A stretch of 6,445 bases of DNA from Gemmatimonadales bacterium (GTDB lineage Bacteria; Gemmatimonadota; Gemmatimonadetes; Gemmatimonadales; GWC2-71-9), in contig JAUVTI010000113.1 in assembly GCA_030601605.1 (NCBI GenBank), positions 1-6,445 on the forward strand, written 5' to 3'. Positions 1-6,445 of this stretch are shown one piece after another; position 1 is the stretch's first letter; every line of letters starts with the position of its first letter. Made by a program: the position numbers and the translations under genes. The notes beneath the pieces were generated by a model. It made no database searches. It saw only the letters and a program-made list of their open reading frames with translations, and had not been told where the DNA came from.

Positions 1-1
1 G

Positions 2-1465
2 CGTCCGTTCGACACCTTCTGGACGGAGTCGCTGCAGCAAGGAGGCGTACGCACCAACGTTCCGGCTCGCTCCGTGCGGCTGGCGCGGACGGTGCGCCAG
101 CTGCAGGAGGCCTCGACCTGGACTCCGTCCGGCGAGTTCACGCTGATCGCGTATCCCTCGCCCGCCCTGTATGACGGTCGCGGCGCCAACCGCCCCTGGC
201 TGCAGGAGCTCCCGGACCCGGTCACCAAGGTCACGTGGTCCACCTGGGTGGAGATGCATCCCGACACGGCGGCGGAGATGGGACTGCACGAGGGCGACGT
301 CCTCGAGGTGACCACGGCCTCCGGGAGCGTCCGCGCGCCCGCGTACCTCTACCCCGGTCTGCGGCGGGACGTCGTGGCGATGCCTCTCGGCCAGGGCCAC
401 ACCGCCTTCGGCCGCTATGCGGAGGACCGCGGCGCCAACGTATACCGGCTGCTCTCGACCGACGTCGCCTCCTTCGGAGGCGTGAGCTACTACGCGGCGG
501 CGAGCGTCCGCTTCACGGGCGACCACGAGTTCCTCGCCAAGACCGAGGGCAAGCCGCGACAGCTGGGACGGGGGTTTGCGCAGGCTGTGGCGCTCGAGGA
601 GCTGGCGCACGGCGGTGGCCACGGGGAGCACGGAGCCCACGCGGCGCCGGTGCCGGAGCACATCGAGAACCTGCTCGACCAGGTGCAGGAGGAGCAGTGG
701 CGCGACACCGAGCACGGAGACTACACACCTCCGCAGCCGCGCTGGGCGCTGGCTGTGGACCTCTCCAGGTGCACGGGGTGCAGCGCCTGTGTGACGGCGT
801 GCCACGCCGAGAACAACATCCCGACTGTGGGAGAGGAGCTGGTCCGCCGCGGCAGGGAGATGTCGTGGATCCGGATCGAGCGCTACTTCGAGGGAGATGA
901 CCACGGCGAGCCGTTCGAGTCGCGCGTCCTCCCAATGATGTGCCAGCAGTGCACCAACGCCCCGTGCGAGCCCGTCTGTCCGGTGTTCGCTACGTACCAA
1001 ACGCCGGACGGCCTCAACGCGCAGGTGTACAACCGCTGCGTCGGTACTCGGTACTGCTCCAACAACTGCCCGTACAAGGTCCGGTACTTCAACTGGTTCG
1101 ACCACCAGGACGAGAACGATCCCACCTTCTCGTTCCCGGACCCGCTGCACTGGCAGCTCAACCCGGATGTCACGGTGCGTTCCAAGGGCGTGATGGAGAA
1201 GTGCACGTTCTGCGTGCAGCGGATTCGTGGCCAGCAGAGCGAGGCAAGGCTGGACGGTGACCGCGAGCTCGTGGACGGCGAGATAGTGACGGCGTGCCAG
1301 CAGACATGTCCTGCGGACGCGATCGTGTTCGGTGATCTGAACGACCCGAATTCACGTGTGAGCCAGGTCTCGCGCGACGCGCGGGGATATCACGTGTTGG
1401 GGGGTCTCAACACCCGCCCGGCAGTCACGTACCTGAAGAAGGTTCGGAACGTGGTGGAGACGTAA
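2..1465 (+). CDS. actB: Alternative complex III iron-sulfur subunit ActB, C-terminal part (5' end outside window)
   Basis: Peripheral subunit of the quinol:electron-acceptor oxidoreductase ACIII, carrying electrons from the membrane quinol site to the haem subunits. The frame is open to the left edge with no stop, so the 487 residues seen (numbered from base 2) are roughly the last half of a protein of about 1000; the signal peptide and N-terminal domains are not visible. Residues about 45-175 match the C-terminal beta-barrel of molybdopterin oxidoreductases, which in ActB is known to hold no cofactor. A His-rich linker (203-220) follows. The ferredoxin domain carries Cys257/260/263/267, Cys314/317/322/326, Cys346/352/356 and Cys401/404/432/436. 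Thr349 stands where a fourth Cys of the third group would be, the known signature of the [3Fe-4S] cluster; the other three groups fit [4Fe-4S]. The stop TAA is 6 bases before actC. An in-frame GTG at 74 is internal, not the start. The fused architecture and the act neighbours make the call very secure. Confidence 0.96.
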   Translation, partial: RPFDTFWTESLQQGGVRTNVPARSVRLARTVRQLQEASTWTPSGEFTLIAYPSPALYDGRGANRPWLQELPDPVTKVTWSTWVEMHPDTAAEMGLHEGDVLEVTTASGSVRAPAYLYPGLRRDVVAMPLGQGHTAFGRYAEDRGANVYRLLSTDVASFGGVSYYAAASVRFTGDHEFLAKTEGKPRQLGRGFAQAVALEELAHGGGHGEHGAHAAPVPEHIENLLDQVQEEQWRDTEHGDYTPPQPRWALAVDLSRCTGCSACVTACHAENNIPTVGEELVRRGREMSWIRIERYFEGDDHGEPFESRVLPMMCQQCTNAPCEPVCPVFATYQTPDGLNAQVYNRCVGTRYCSNNCPYKVRYFNWFDHQDENDPTFSFPDPLHWQLNPDVTVRSKGVMEKCTFCVQRIRGQQSEARLDGDRELVDGEIVTACQQTCPADAIVFGDLNDPNSRVSQVSRDARGYHVLGGLNTRPAVTYLKKVRNVVET

Positions 1466-1471
1466 CCGTAG

Positions 1472-2827
1472 ATGGCCACCGTAGTGGAGCCCGAGCGGCA
1501 GAAGGCGGCGCAGCCGACCTACCACGAGATCACGCGAGATATCGCGGCGACGCTCGGGAGGCCGTCCCGCGCGTACTTCATGCTGCTCGCGTTCGTGCTG
1601 GTGGTGCTGGCCTTCGGCGTCTTCGCGCTCCTGTGGCAGATCCGGTGGGGGCTCGGCGTGGCGGGGTACACGCCGCCGGTCCTGTGGGGCGTGTACATCA
1701 CGACTTTCGTCTTCTGGGTCGGCATCGCGCACTCGGGAACGCTGATCTCGGCGATTCTCTACCTGTTCCGCTCGGCGTGGCGCACGTCCGTGTACCGCAC
1801 GGCCGAGGCGATGACGGTGTTCGCCGTGCTCACGGCGGGGCTGTTCCCCCTGATTCACGTGGGTCGTATCTGGTACGCGTACTGGCTGTTCCCGTACCCG
1901 AACCAGCGCCAGCTGTGGGTGAACTTCAAGTCGCCGCTCCTGTGGGACGTGTTCGCGGTCTCCACGTACCTCACGGTGAGCACGCTCTTCCTGATCGTCG
2001 GCTTGGTGCCCGACGTGGCGGCCGTGCGCGAGAAGGCGACGGGATGGCGCCGCAAGCTCTACGAGGTCACCTCGCTCGGCTGGCGGGGCACTGACCAGCA
2101 GTGGCGGCATTACACACGGGCGTACCTCTACCTCGCGGCCCTGGCCACGCCGCTGGTGCTCTCGGTGCACAGCGTGGTGTCGTGGGACTTCGCGATGGCC
2201 ATCGTACCGGGTTGGCACGCGACGATCTTCGCGCCCTACTTCGTGGCCGGCGCCATCTACTCCGGCGTGGCGTTGGTTGTGACGTTGCTGGTCCCGCTGC
2301 GCAAGGTGTTCAAGATGGAGCGGTACATCACGGTCGAGCACTTCGACAACCTGGCCAAGCTGCTGCTCCTGACCGGGATGATCGTGGCGTACGCCTACGT
2401 CGTCGAGTACTTCATGGCGTGGTACAGCGGCAACCCCTTCGAGCGGGACTCGTTCTTCAACCGTGCGTTCGGCGACTACTGGTGGGCGACCTGGACCATG
2501 ATCACGTGCAACGGGTTCCTGCCGTTCCTGCTGTTCTTCCGGAAGATCCGGCGCAGCATCCCGGCGCTGTTCGTCTTGTCGCTGTTCGTGAACCTGGGCA
2601 TGTGGTTCGAGCGATTCGTAATCATCGTGGTGTCGCTGTCGCACGAGTACGACCCATACGCGATGGGCCACTACACACCGAGCTGGGTGGAGTGGGGGAT
2701 CCTGGCCGGCAGTTTCGCCTGGTTCTTCCTGTGGTTCCTGCTGTTCGCGAAGAACTTCCCGATGGTCTCGATCACTGAGGTGAAGGAGATCATCCCGATG
2801 CCGCGCAGAGGGAGGCGGGGGTCATGA
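1472..2827 (+). CDS. actC: Alternative complex III quinol-site membrane subunit ActC (NrfD family)
   Basis: Integral membrane subunit of ACIII, 451 residues, full length for the family. In solved ACIII structures ActC holds the quinol site close to the [3Fe-4S] cluster of ActB and is proposed to conduct protons. I count about ten hydrophobic segments, near residues 35-57, 70-98, 112-130, 155-180, 218-240, 252-276, 296-316, 345-366, 371-395 and 405-428. Polar residues inside or at the ends of helices that could serve the quinol or proton path are His87, His129, Asp159, His233 and Asp239; this assignment is by position only, not by alignment. A basic loop GWRRKLYE (191-198) separates the two halves and recurs in ActF. 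The ATG lies 6 bases after the actB stop; GGAG at 1456-1459 is rather far upstream (12 bases), so coupling to actB translation is likely. The end overlaps actD by ATGA. NrfD/PsrC-like proteins of other complexes are the alternative, made unlikely by the gene order. Confidence 0.95.
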   Translation: MATVVEPERQKAAQPTYHEITRDIAATLGRPSRAYFMLLAFVLVVLAFGVFALLWQIRWGLGVAGYTPPVLWGVYITTFVFWVGIAHSGTLISAILYLFRSAWRTSVYRTAEAMTVFAVLTAGLFPLIHVGRIWYAYWLFPYPNQRQLWVNFKSPLLWDVFAVSTYLTVSTLFLIVGLVPDVAAVREKATGWRRKLYEVTSLGWRGTDQQWRHYTRAYLYLAALATPLVLSVHSVVSWDFAMAIVPGWHATIFAPYFVAGAIYSGVALVVTLLVPLRKVFKMERYITVEHFDNLAKLLLLTGMIVAYAYVVEYFMAWYSGNPFERDSFFNRAFGDYWWATWTMITCNGFLPFLLFFRKIRRSIPALFVLSLFVNLGMWFERFVIIVVSLSHEYDPYAMGHYTPSWVEWGILAGSFAWFFLWFLLFAKNFPMVSITEVKEIIPMPRRGRRGS

Positions 2828-3330
2828 GCGGGCATCCGGGCGGGATTCTCGCCGCGTATCAGTACGTGGATTCGGCCGCGGAGGCGATCCGCCGGCTGAA
2901 GTCCCAGGGTTACGACGATCTCATCGTGTACACGCCGGTGCCGAATGCGGAGATCGCCCAGGCTGTGGGGCACAAGGTGAGTTCGGTCCGGCTGTGGACG
3001 CTGATCGGCGGATTGCTGGGTTGCGCGAGCGGCTTCGCCTTGACCCTTTGGATGTCCTACGACTGGCCGCTGGTGGTCGGCGGCAAGCCTGTTGGGTCGC
3101 TCATCCCCTACGTCATCATCGCGTTCGAGCTCATGATCCTGTTCGGAGCCGGCGCCACGATTTTGGGGCTGCTGTTCAACTCCTGGCGCACGCGTCAGCG
3201 GGGGGCCTACGACGGACGCTTCAGCGACGACCAGATCGGGATCTTCGTTCCCTGCCCGGTGGAGCGACGGCCCGCGGTCGAGGAGATGCTGCGGAACTCG
3301 GGAGCCGTGGAGGTGCGGGTTGAGATGTAA
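2824..3330 (+). CDS. actD: Alternative complex III membrane subunit ActD (DUF3341 family)
   Basis: Small membrane subunit of ACIII with no cofactor, thought to be structural, lying beside ActC and the peripheral subunits. The 168 residues show the family layout: a soluble N-terminal domain opening with GGILAAYQYVDSAAEAIRRL (6-25), two hydrophobic helices near 57-78 and 92-117 forming a hairpin, and a soluble C-terminal tail (about 120-168) with the FVPCPVERR stretch. The N-terminal pattern, a strand followed by a helix able to sense or bind, is typical of DUF3341. The start ATG shares bases with the actC stop (ATGA), and GGAGG at 2811-2815 lies 8 bases upstream, so the start is well supported. 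The end overlaps actE by 11 bases. Cys67 and Cys144 are not arranged as a metal motif. Confidence 0.94.
   Translation: MSGHPGGILAAYQYVDSAAEAIRRLKSQGYDDLIVYTPVPNAEIAQAVGHKVSSVRLWTLIGGLLGCASGFALTLWMSYDWPLVVGGKPVGSLIPYVIIAFELMILFGAGATILGLLFNSWRTRQRGAYDGRFSDDQIGIFVPCPVERRPAVEEMLRNSGAVEVRVEM
3309..3314 (+). promoter_or_regulatory. Ribosome binding site that fixes the TTG start of actE
   Basis: GGAGGT, a near-perfect Shine-Dalgarno sequence inside the end of actD, lies 5 bases before the TTG at 3320. No ATG or GTG is in frame close by upstream, and the TTG gives a proper lipoprotein signal, so this site decides the start. Confidence 0.8.
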
Positions 3331-3871
3331 TCTCTGGCTCGCTCTGGCGCTCGGGCTGGCCGTGACGGGTTGCACGAGGGAGCAGTGGCACCGCTTCCCG
3401 AGCCCCGACGACGTGATCGCGGCCGTCCCGTGGTTCTCGGTCATGCACACCGGCATCGCGATCCAGCCGTACAAGATGCCGCGCCAGCCCGCCGAGGGGG
3501 CCGTCCCCGTCACTGGAATCGAGGTCGTGCCCCCGCCGATCCCGCAGAACGAGGCCGCGCTCAACCGGCTGCGCAATCCGGTGCAGCAGACCGCGGCCTC
3601 CATCGAGCGGGGGCGCGACAGGTACGAAATCTATTGCAGTCTGTGCCACGGTGACGGGGGAGTGGGCGACGGGCCGGTGGCGCCGGCTTTGGCCAACGCA
3701 GTCCGTGACCTGACCGATCCGCGGCAGGTCGCCAGGAGCGACGGCTGGATCTACGCCACCATCAGGCACGGCTTCGGCGCGCTGATGCCGGAGTACGGCA
3801 GCAAGATATCGCCGGAGGATCGTTGGCACGTGGTGAACTACGTGCGGGTGCTACAGGGGGCGGCGCGGTGA
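3320..3871 (+). CDS. actE: Alternative complex III monohaem cytochrome c subunit ActE (lipoprotein)
   Basis: Haem c subunit of ACIII, facing the periplasm and passing electrons onward to a terminal oxidase or soluble carrier. The 183-residue protein has a short basic and hydrophobic N-terminus ending in a lipobox (VTGC, Cys18), so it should be cleaved before Cys18 and lipid-anchored. A proline-rich region (about 45-80) precedes the cytochrome fold. The haem motif CSLCH is at 106-110 and the likely sixth ligand is Met156 in the stretch GALMPEYG, with a closing helix RWHVVNYVRVLQ (168-179), typical of class I cytochromes. Only one CxxCH is present, which separates it from the pentahaem ActA. 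The start is TTG, chosen from the strong GGAGGT upstream and the signal peptide; the first in-frame ATG would remove the lipobox. It overlaps actD by 11 bases and actF by 4. Confidence 0.94.
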   Translation: MRCNLWLALALGLAVTGCTREQWHRFPSPDDVIAAVPWFSVMHTGIAIQPYKMPRQPAEGAVPVTGIEVVPPPIPQNEAALNRLRNPVQQTAASIERGRDRYEIYCSLCHGDGGVGDGPVAPALANAVRDLTDPRQVARSDGWIYATIRHGFGALMPEYGSKISPEDRWHVVNYVRVLQGAAR

Positions 3872-5124
3872 GCGCGCAATACGGACGCGACGGCTTCCTG
3901 CAGCGCGGCGCCAATGCGCCGACGGGCGCACTGCTGGCCGGCGGGACCATACTGGCCGTGCTGGGGCTGGGGCTCTTCGTAGCGCTCGCCATGGGCGACG
4001 ACCCGGGCCGGGCGTGGCGCATGTACCATGTGAACTTCCTGTTCTTCACGGGGGTTGCTCTCGGCGGCTCGGTGTTTGCGGCAACCCAGAAGATCACAAA
4101 GGGAGTGTGGGCCGGACCGATCATCCGGTTTGCCGAGGCGGGGGTGGCGTTCCTGCCCGTGTCGATCGTGCTCTTCCTGGTGTTGTTCCTCGGCAAGCAC
4201 CACCTGTTCCCCTGGATCGAGCATCCCACTCCGGCGCGCGGCAACTGGCTCACGGTATCGTGGATGTTCTGGCGCGACCTCGTCTCCCTGTTGGTGCTCG
4301 CGGGCGTGGCGATCGCCTTCGTGTACAACGACGTGAAGCCCGACGTGGCCGACCTCAGGAACGAGGTCTCGGGCTGGCGCCAGCGACTCTACGAGAGAAT
4401 CACGGGCGGCTATACGGGCACGCCGGAGGAGCTCCAGCGCATCGAGACCCGCCTGGTCCGGCTGTCCGTGGCCCTGTGCCTGCTCTACGCCTACCTGTTC
4501 TCGCTCCTGGCTTTCGACCTCGTGATGTCGCTGGCGCCCTACTGGGTGAGCAACCTGTTCGGGGCGTTCATGTTCATGGGCGCTGTGCTCACCGGGCTCA
4601 CGATGCTGGGGCTGATGACGGTCTATTGGCGTGGTCGCCTCGGGATGAGAGAAGTGATCGGCCGGCAGCAATTCCACGACCTGGGGAAGCTGATATTCGG
4701 CTTCTCGATCTTCTGGGCCTATCTGGTGTTCAGCCAGGTGCTGGTGATCTGGTACGGCAACCTGCGCGAAGAGACGTCCTTCGTGTTCTGGCGGCTATGG
4801 TCCGACTGGCGCCCGATCTCGATAATGGTCGGCCTGATGGTGTTCCTGATCCCATTCTGGGGGCTCATCTGGGTGAAGTCCAAGATCACGCCGTTCACGT
4901 TCGCGCTCTTCGCGCTGATCAGCTTCCTGGGCGTGTGGCTGGAGCGGTACCTGTTGGTGCAGCCGTCGCTTACCGAACAGGGACCCGCGTTCGGCCTCCC
5001 CGAGTTCGGCATCTCACTCGGCTTCCTGGGGCTGTTCCTCCTGGCGTACGGGCTCTTCGCCCGGACGTTCCCCATGGTGAGCCCGCGACTCGTCGAGAAG
5101 GCGGAAGCGACCGGACACCACTAG
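3868..5124 (+). CDS. actF: Alternative complex III membrane subunit ActF (NrfD family)
   Basis: Second large NrfD-like membrane subunit of ACIII, a paralogue of ActC that has no quinol-site contact to the Fe-S subunit and is proposed to take part in proton movement. From the GTG at 3868 it has 418 residues with about ten hydrophobic helices (near 20-42, 54-73, 84-108, 132-153, 198-221, 228-251, 273-296, 316-336, 342-363, 380-402). It shares with ActC the loop GWRQRLYE (169-176) and the end motif FPMVS (401-405). I prefer the GTG at 3868 because it overlaps the actE stop as GTGA and has AGGGGG at 3855-3860, 7 bases upstream. A longer frame from the TTG at 3823 would add 15 low-complexity residues inside actE and is not needed. 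Stop TAG at 5122. It is the last act gene seen; no actG follows. Confidence 0.94.
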   Translation: MSAQYGRDGFLQRGANAPTGALLAGGTILAVLGLGLFVALAMGDDPGRAWRMYHVNFLFFTGVALGGSVFAATQKITKGVWAGPIIRFAEAGVAFLPVSIVLFLVLFLGKHHLFPWIEHPTPARGNWLTVSWMFWRDLVSLLVLAGVAIAFVYNDVKPDVADLRNEVSGWRQRLYERITGGYTGTPEELQRIETRLVRLSVALCLLYAYLFSLLAFDLVMSLAPYWVSNLFGAFMFMGAVLTGLTMLGLMTVYWRGRLGMREVIGRQQFHDLGKLIFGFSIFWAYLVFSQVLVIWYGNLREETSFVFWRLWSDWRPISIMVGLMVFLIPFWGLIWVKSKITPFTFALFALISFLGVWLERYLLVQPSLTEQGPAFGLPEFGISLGFLGLFLLAYGLFARTFPMVSPRLVEKAEATGHH

Positions 5125-5139
5125 GGCATCTGGAGCCCT
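5123..5139 (+). terminator. Weak hairpin over the actF stop codon, doubtful terminator
   Basis: AGGGC (5123-5127) and GCCCT (5135-5139) can pair with a 7-base loop, and the bases after it (TTACATTT) are mildly T-rich. The stem is only 5 bp and includes the actF stop, so it may be chance. If real it would partly separate the act operon from xdhC. Nothing else stands out in the 54-base gap. Confidence 0.2.
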
Positions 5140-5178
5140 TACATTTCAGCTTGACCGCCGTATTGTGACGGAGCTCCG

Positions 5179-6237
5179 ATGTCCCCACCACCACAGTTGC
5201 CGGAGGCCAAGAGCCGCCTGGTGAGCGACCGGGCGTCCGTGTGGCGGGCGGCGTACGAGCTCGCCCTGGATGACGCGGTCGGTGCGCTGGCCACCGTGTC
5301 ACGGCACCGCGGCTCGCTCCCCATGGCACGCGACGCGAAGCTGGCGGTTGCGGCCGGCGGGCGCCGCTGGGGCACCGTGGGTGGAGGCTGCACCGAGGCG
5401 GACGTGATGGAGCAGGCCCTGCGCGTAGCGGGAAGCGGCCGGCCGGAGTCCGTCAGCCACACACTGAACGCCGACCTGGCCGGAGACATCGGGCTCTCCT
5501 GCGGCGGCACGGTGGAGCTCTTCCTCGAGCCGATCGACCCAACGCACGAGATGGCTGCGCTCTACGCCGCGGTCGCCGACGCCATCGAGCGGCGCGTGCC
5601 CGCCACCGTGATCACAGCGCTGGACTGGAGCGACGGGCCGCGCAAGCAGGCCGTGATCGGCGACGAGGTGGTATCGGTCGGATGGGATGAGCCCGTGTGG
5701 CCTGCGGATCTCCCGCACCCGCGGATGTCACTGGTGGACGAGGAGCGCGGCCTGTTCGTCGAGCCGGTCGAGCGGATCCCGCGCGTGATCATTTTCGGCG
5801 CCGGACATGTGGGAGTGGAGATTGCACGGGTCGCTGCCGGCGCGGGCTTCCACGTTGTGGTCACCGACGACCGGGCCGACTTCGCGAACCCGGAGCGCGT
5901 GCCGTGGGCCACCGAGGTGATCGCCGACGACTTCCGCGCCGTGCTGGAGCGCCTCGTTCTGGACGAGGACGACTACGTGCTCGCCACCACCCGCGGGCAC
6001 AGCATGGACGCCTACATAGTGGAGCGGACGGCGGGATCGAGCGCCCGTTACGTCGGAATGCTGGGCAGCCAGCGGAAGAGGTCGGTGATCTGGCAGGCGC
6101 TGGAGCAGGCCGGCGTGCCGCCGCAGTCGCTCGAGCGGGTGCGCGTGCCCATCGGGGAGCCGATCGGGGCCGACACGCCGGAGGAGATAGCGGTCTCGGT
6201 GGTGGCGGAGCTGATACGGGTGCGGCGCACGACCTGA
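5179..6237 (+). CDS. xdhC: XdhC/CoxI family protein (molybdenum cofactor insertion chaperone type)
   Basis: XdhC of xanthine dehydrogenase binds molybdenum cofactor, helps its sulfuration and hands it to the enzyme; CoxI-type relatives serve CO dehydrogenase-like hydroxylases. This 352-residue protein has both family domains. The N-terminal XdhC/CoxI domain shows GSLPMARDAK (45-54), GTVGGGCTE (65-73) and GLSCGG (105-110) leading to VELFLEP. The C-terminal Rossmann domain shows VIIFGAGHVG (203-212), an acidic end of the second strand (TDD, 229-231), TRGH (271-274), GMLGSQRK (293-300) and IGADTPEEIAVS (329-340). Cys71 and Cys108 are candidate ligands by position; the GGC-x-E form resembles CoxI-type members. 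The ATG is supported by GGAG at 5170-5173, 5 bases upstream. It lies 54 bases after actF on the same strand. No xanthine dehydrogenase or CO dehydrogenase subunit is in view, so the client enzyme is unknown. Confidence 0.93.
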   Translation: MSPPPQLPEAKSRLVSDRASVWRAAYELALDDAVGALATVSRHRGSLPMARDAKLAVAAGGRRWGTVGGGCTEADVMEQALRVAGSGRPESVSHTLNADLAGDIGLSCGGTVELFLEPIDPTHEMAALYAAVADAIERRVPATVITALDWSDGPRKQAVIGDEVVSVGWDEPVWPADLPHPRMSLVDEERGLFVEPVERIPRVIIFGAGHVGVEIARVAAGAGFHVVVTDDRADFANPERVPWATEVIADDFRAVLERLVLDEDDYVLATTRGHSMDAYIVERTAGSSARYVGMLGSQRKRSVIWQALEQAGVPPQSLERVRVPIGEPIGADTPEEIAVSVVAELIRVRRTT

Positions 6238-6250
6238 GCGCCGCTGGGCA

Positions 6251-6278
6251 CGCTACTGCGGTATGCTCGTCAGTAGCG
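6251..6278. repeat. 8-bp perfect inverted repeat at the convergent gene junction
   Basis: CGCTACTG (6251-6258) and CAGTAGCG (6271-6278) are exact reverse complements with a 12-base loop. The left arm contains the stop codon of the - strand frame, and the repeat begins 13 bases after the xdhC stop. The position suits a bidirectional terminator or transcript-end hairpin, but no T-run follows on either strand, so intrinsic termination is not assured. Confidence 0.4.
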
Positions 6279-6445
6279 CGAGCAGCGAGTCGGCGGGTAT
6301 GGCTGCCCGGCCGGTGATCAGATAGGCGCCTCTCGCTACCGTAGCGACGGCCTCGGCGGGTTCCCCTACGTCCACTGAATCGCGCTTGTGGCGAGCCTGC
6401 TCCATGGCGCTCACGACTCCGGACACTGCACCGACCTGCTCCGCG
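6253..6445 (-). CDS. Unidentified protein, C-terminal part (gene start outside window)
   Basis: On the - strand a frame is open from the right edge (first full codon at 6444) to a TAG at 6253-6255, giving 63 residues. I do not recognise a family. The sequence begins AEQVGAVSGVVSAMEQARHK, continues with an acidic and alanine-rich part, and ends with a hydrophobic stretch, ITGRAAIPADSLLALLTSIP. Composition is that of an ordinary soluble, mostly helical protein, unlike the Arg-rich shadow frames elsewhere in the window. About three quarters of third codon positions are G or C, lower than in the act genes but compatible with coding. It converges on xdhC with 15 bases between the stops. It could instead be a non-coding tail; an internal ATG would give only 50 residues. 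Confidence 0.45.
   Translation of the reverse strand, partial: AEQVGAVSGVVSAMEQARHKRDSVDVGEPAEAVATVARGAYLITGRAAIPADSLLALLTSIPQ

Noticed and set aside
1352..2671. 439-codon open frame on the - strand opposite actC
   Set aside because: Its product is full of His, Arg, Gln and Glu, the expected antisense mirror of a GC-rich membrane protein gene; actC on the + strand is unmistakable.
2671..3603. 310-codon open frame on the - strand over actC, actD and actE
   Set aside because: It crosses three well-supported genes, shows no recognisable domain and has shadow-type composition.
3823..3867. Upstream TTG start for actF
   Set aside because: It would place 15 extra residues inside actE with no good ribosome binding site; the GTG at 3868 has the GTGA overlap and AGGGGG upstream.
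4014..5168. 384-codon + strand frame inside actF
   Set aside because: Arg-, Gly- and Pro-rich product in the wrong frame of actF, caused by high GC and few stops.
5151..5178. TTGACC before xdhC as a possible -35 promoter box
   Set aside because: The matching -10 position would fall at the xdhC start codon and shows no TATAAT-like bases.
5697..6317. 206-codon + strand frame overlapping the end of xdhC and running beyond it
   Set aside because: Low-complexity Arg/Gly/Ala product; the real xdhC frame shows conserved motifs through the same bases.
1..6445. CRISPR arrays, tRNA or rRNA genes, insertion sequences
   Set aside because: No regularly spaced repeats, RNA gene signatures, transposase frames or terminal repeats were seen.

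Overview
The window is a GC-rich bacterial segment holding most of an alternative complex III (ACIII, act) operon on the + strand. It is followed by an xdhC/coxI-family gene and then by the end of an apparent convergent gene on the - strand. The act order, the ActB fusion of a molybdopterin-type domain to a ferredoxin domain, the GTG and TTG starts, and strong G/C in third codon positions suit a soil or freshwater aerobe. Gemmatimonadota is my best guess, with related phyla possible. This is inferred from gene style, not from a search.

Layout: 2-1465 is the C-terminal part of actB, open at the window edge (iron-sulfur subunit). 1472-2827 is actC (quinol-site membrane subunit). 2824-3330 is actD (two-helix membrane subunit). 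3320-3871 is actE (monohaem cytochrome c lipoprotein, TTG start). 3868-5124 is actF (second NrfD-like membrane subunit). The junctions are tight: a 6-base gap, then overlaps of 4, 11 and 4 bases, so one transcript with coupled translation is expected. After a 54-base gap comes xdhC (5179-6237), a molybdenum-cofactor chaperone-type protein. From 6253 to the right edge an unrecognised reading frame runs on the - strand and ends 15 bases past the xdhC stop. An 8-bp inverted repeat lies at this convergent junction.

Working together: quinol is oxidised at ActC, next to the [3Fe-4S] cluster of ActB. Electrons pass through the Fe-S chain of ActB to the haem subunits (ActA, expected upstream and out of view, and ActE), and then to a terminal oxidase. 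ActD and ActF complete the membrane part. ActB has exactly the 15 cysteines needed for three [4Fe-4S] clusters and one [3Fe-4S] cluster. No actG and no oxidase genes follow actF; xdhC takes that position.

I did not find a clearly new system. Points worth a second look are the xdhC neighbour, a histidine-rich linker in ActB, the unidentified convergent gene, and the inverted repeats at the right end.
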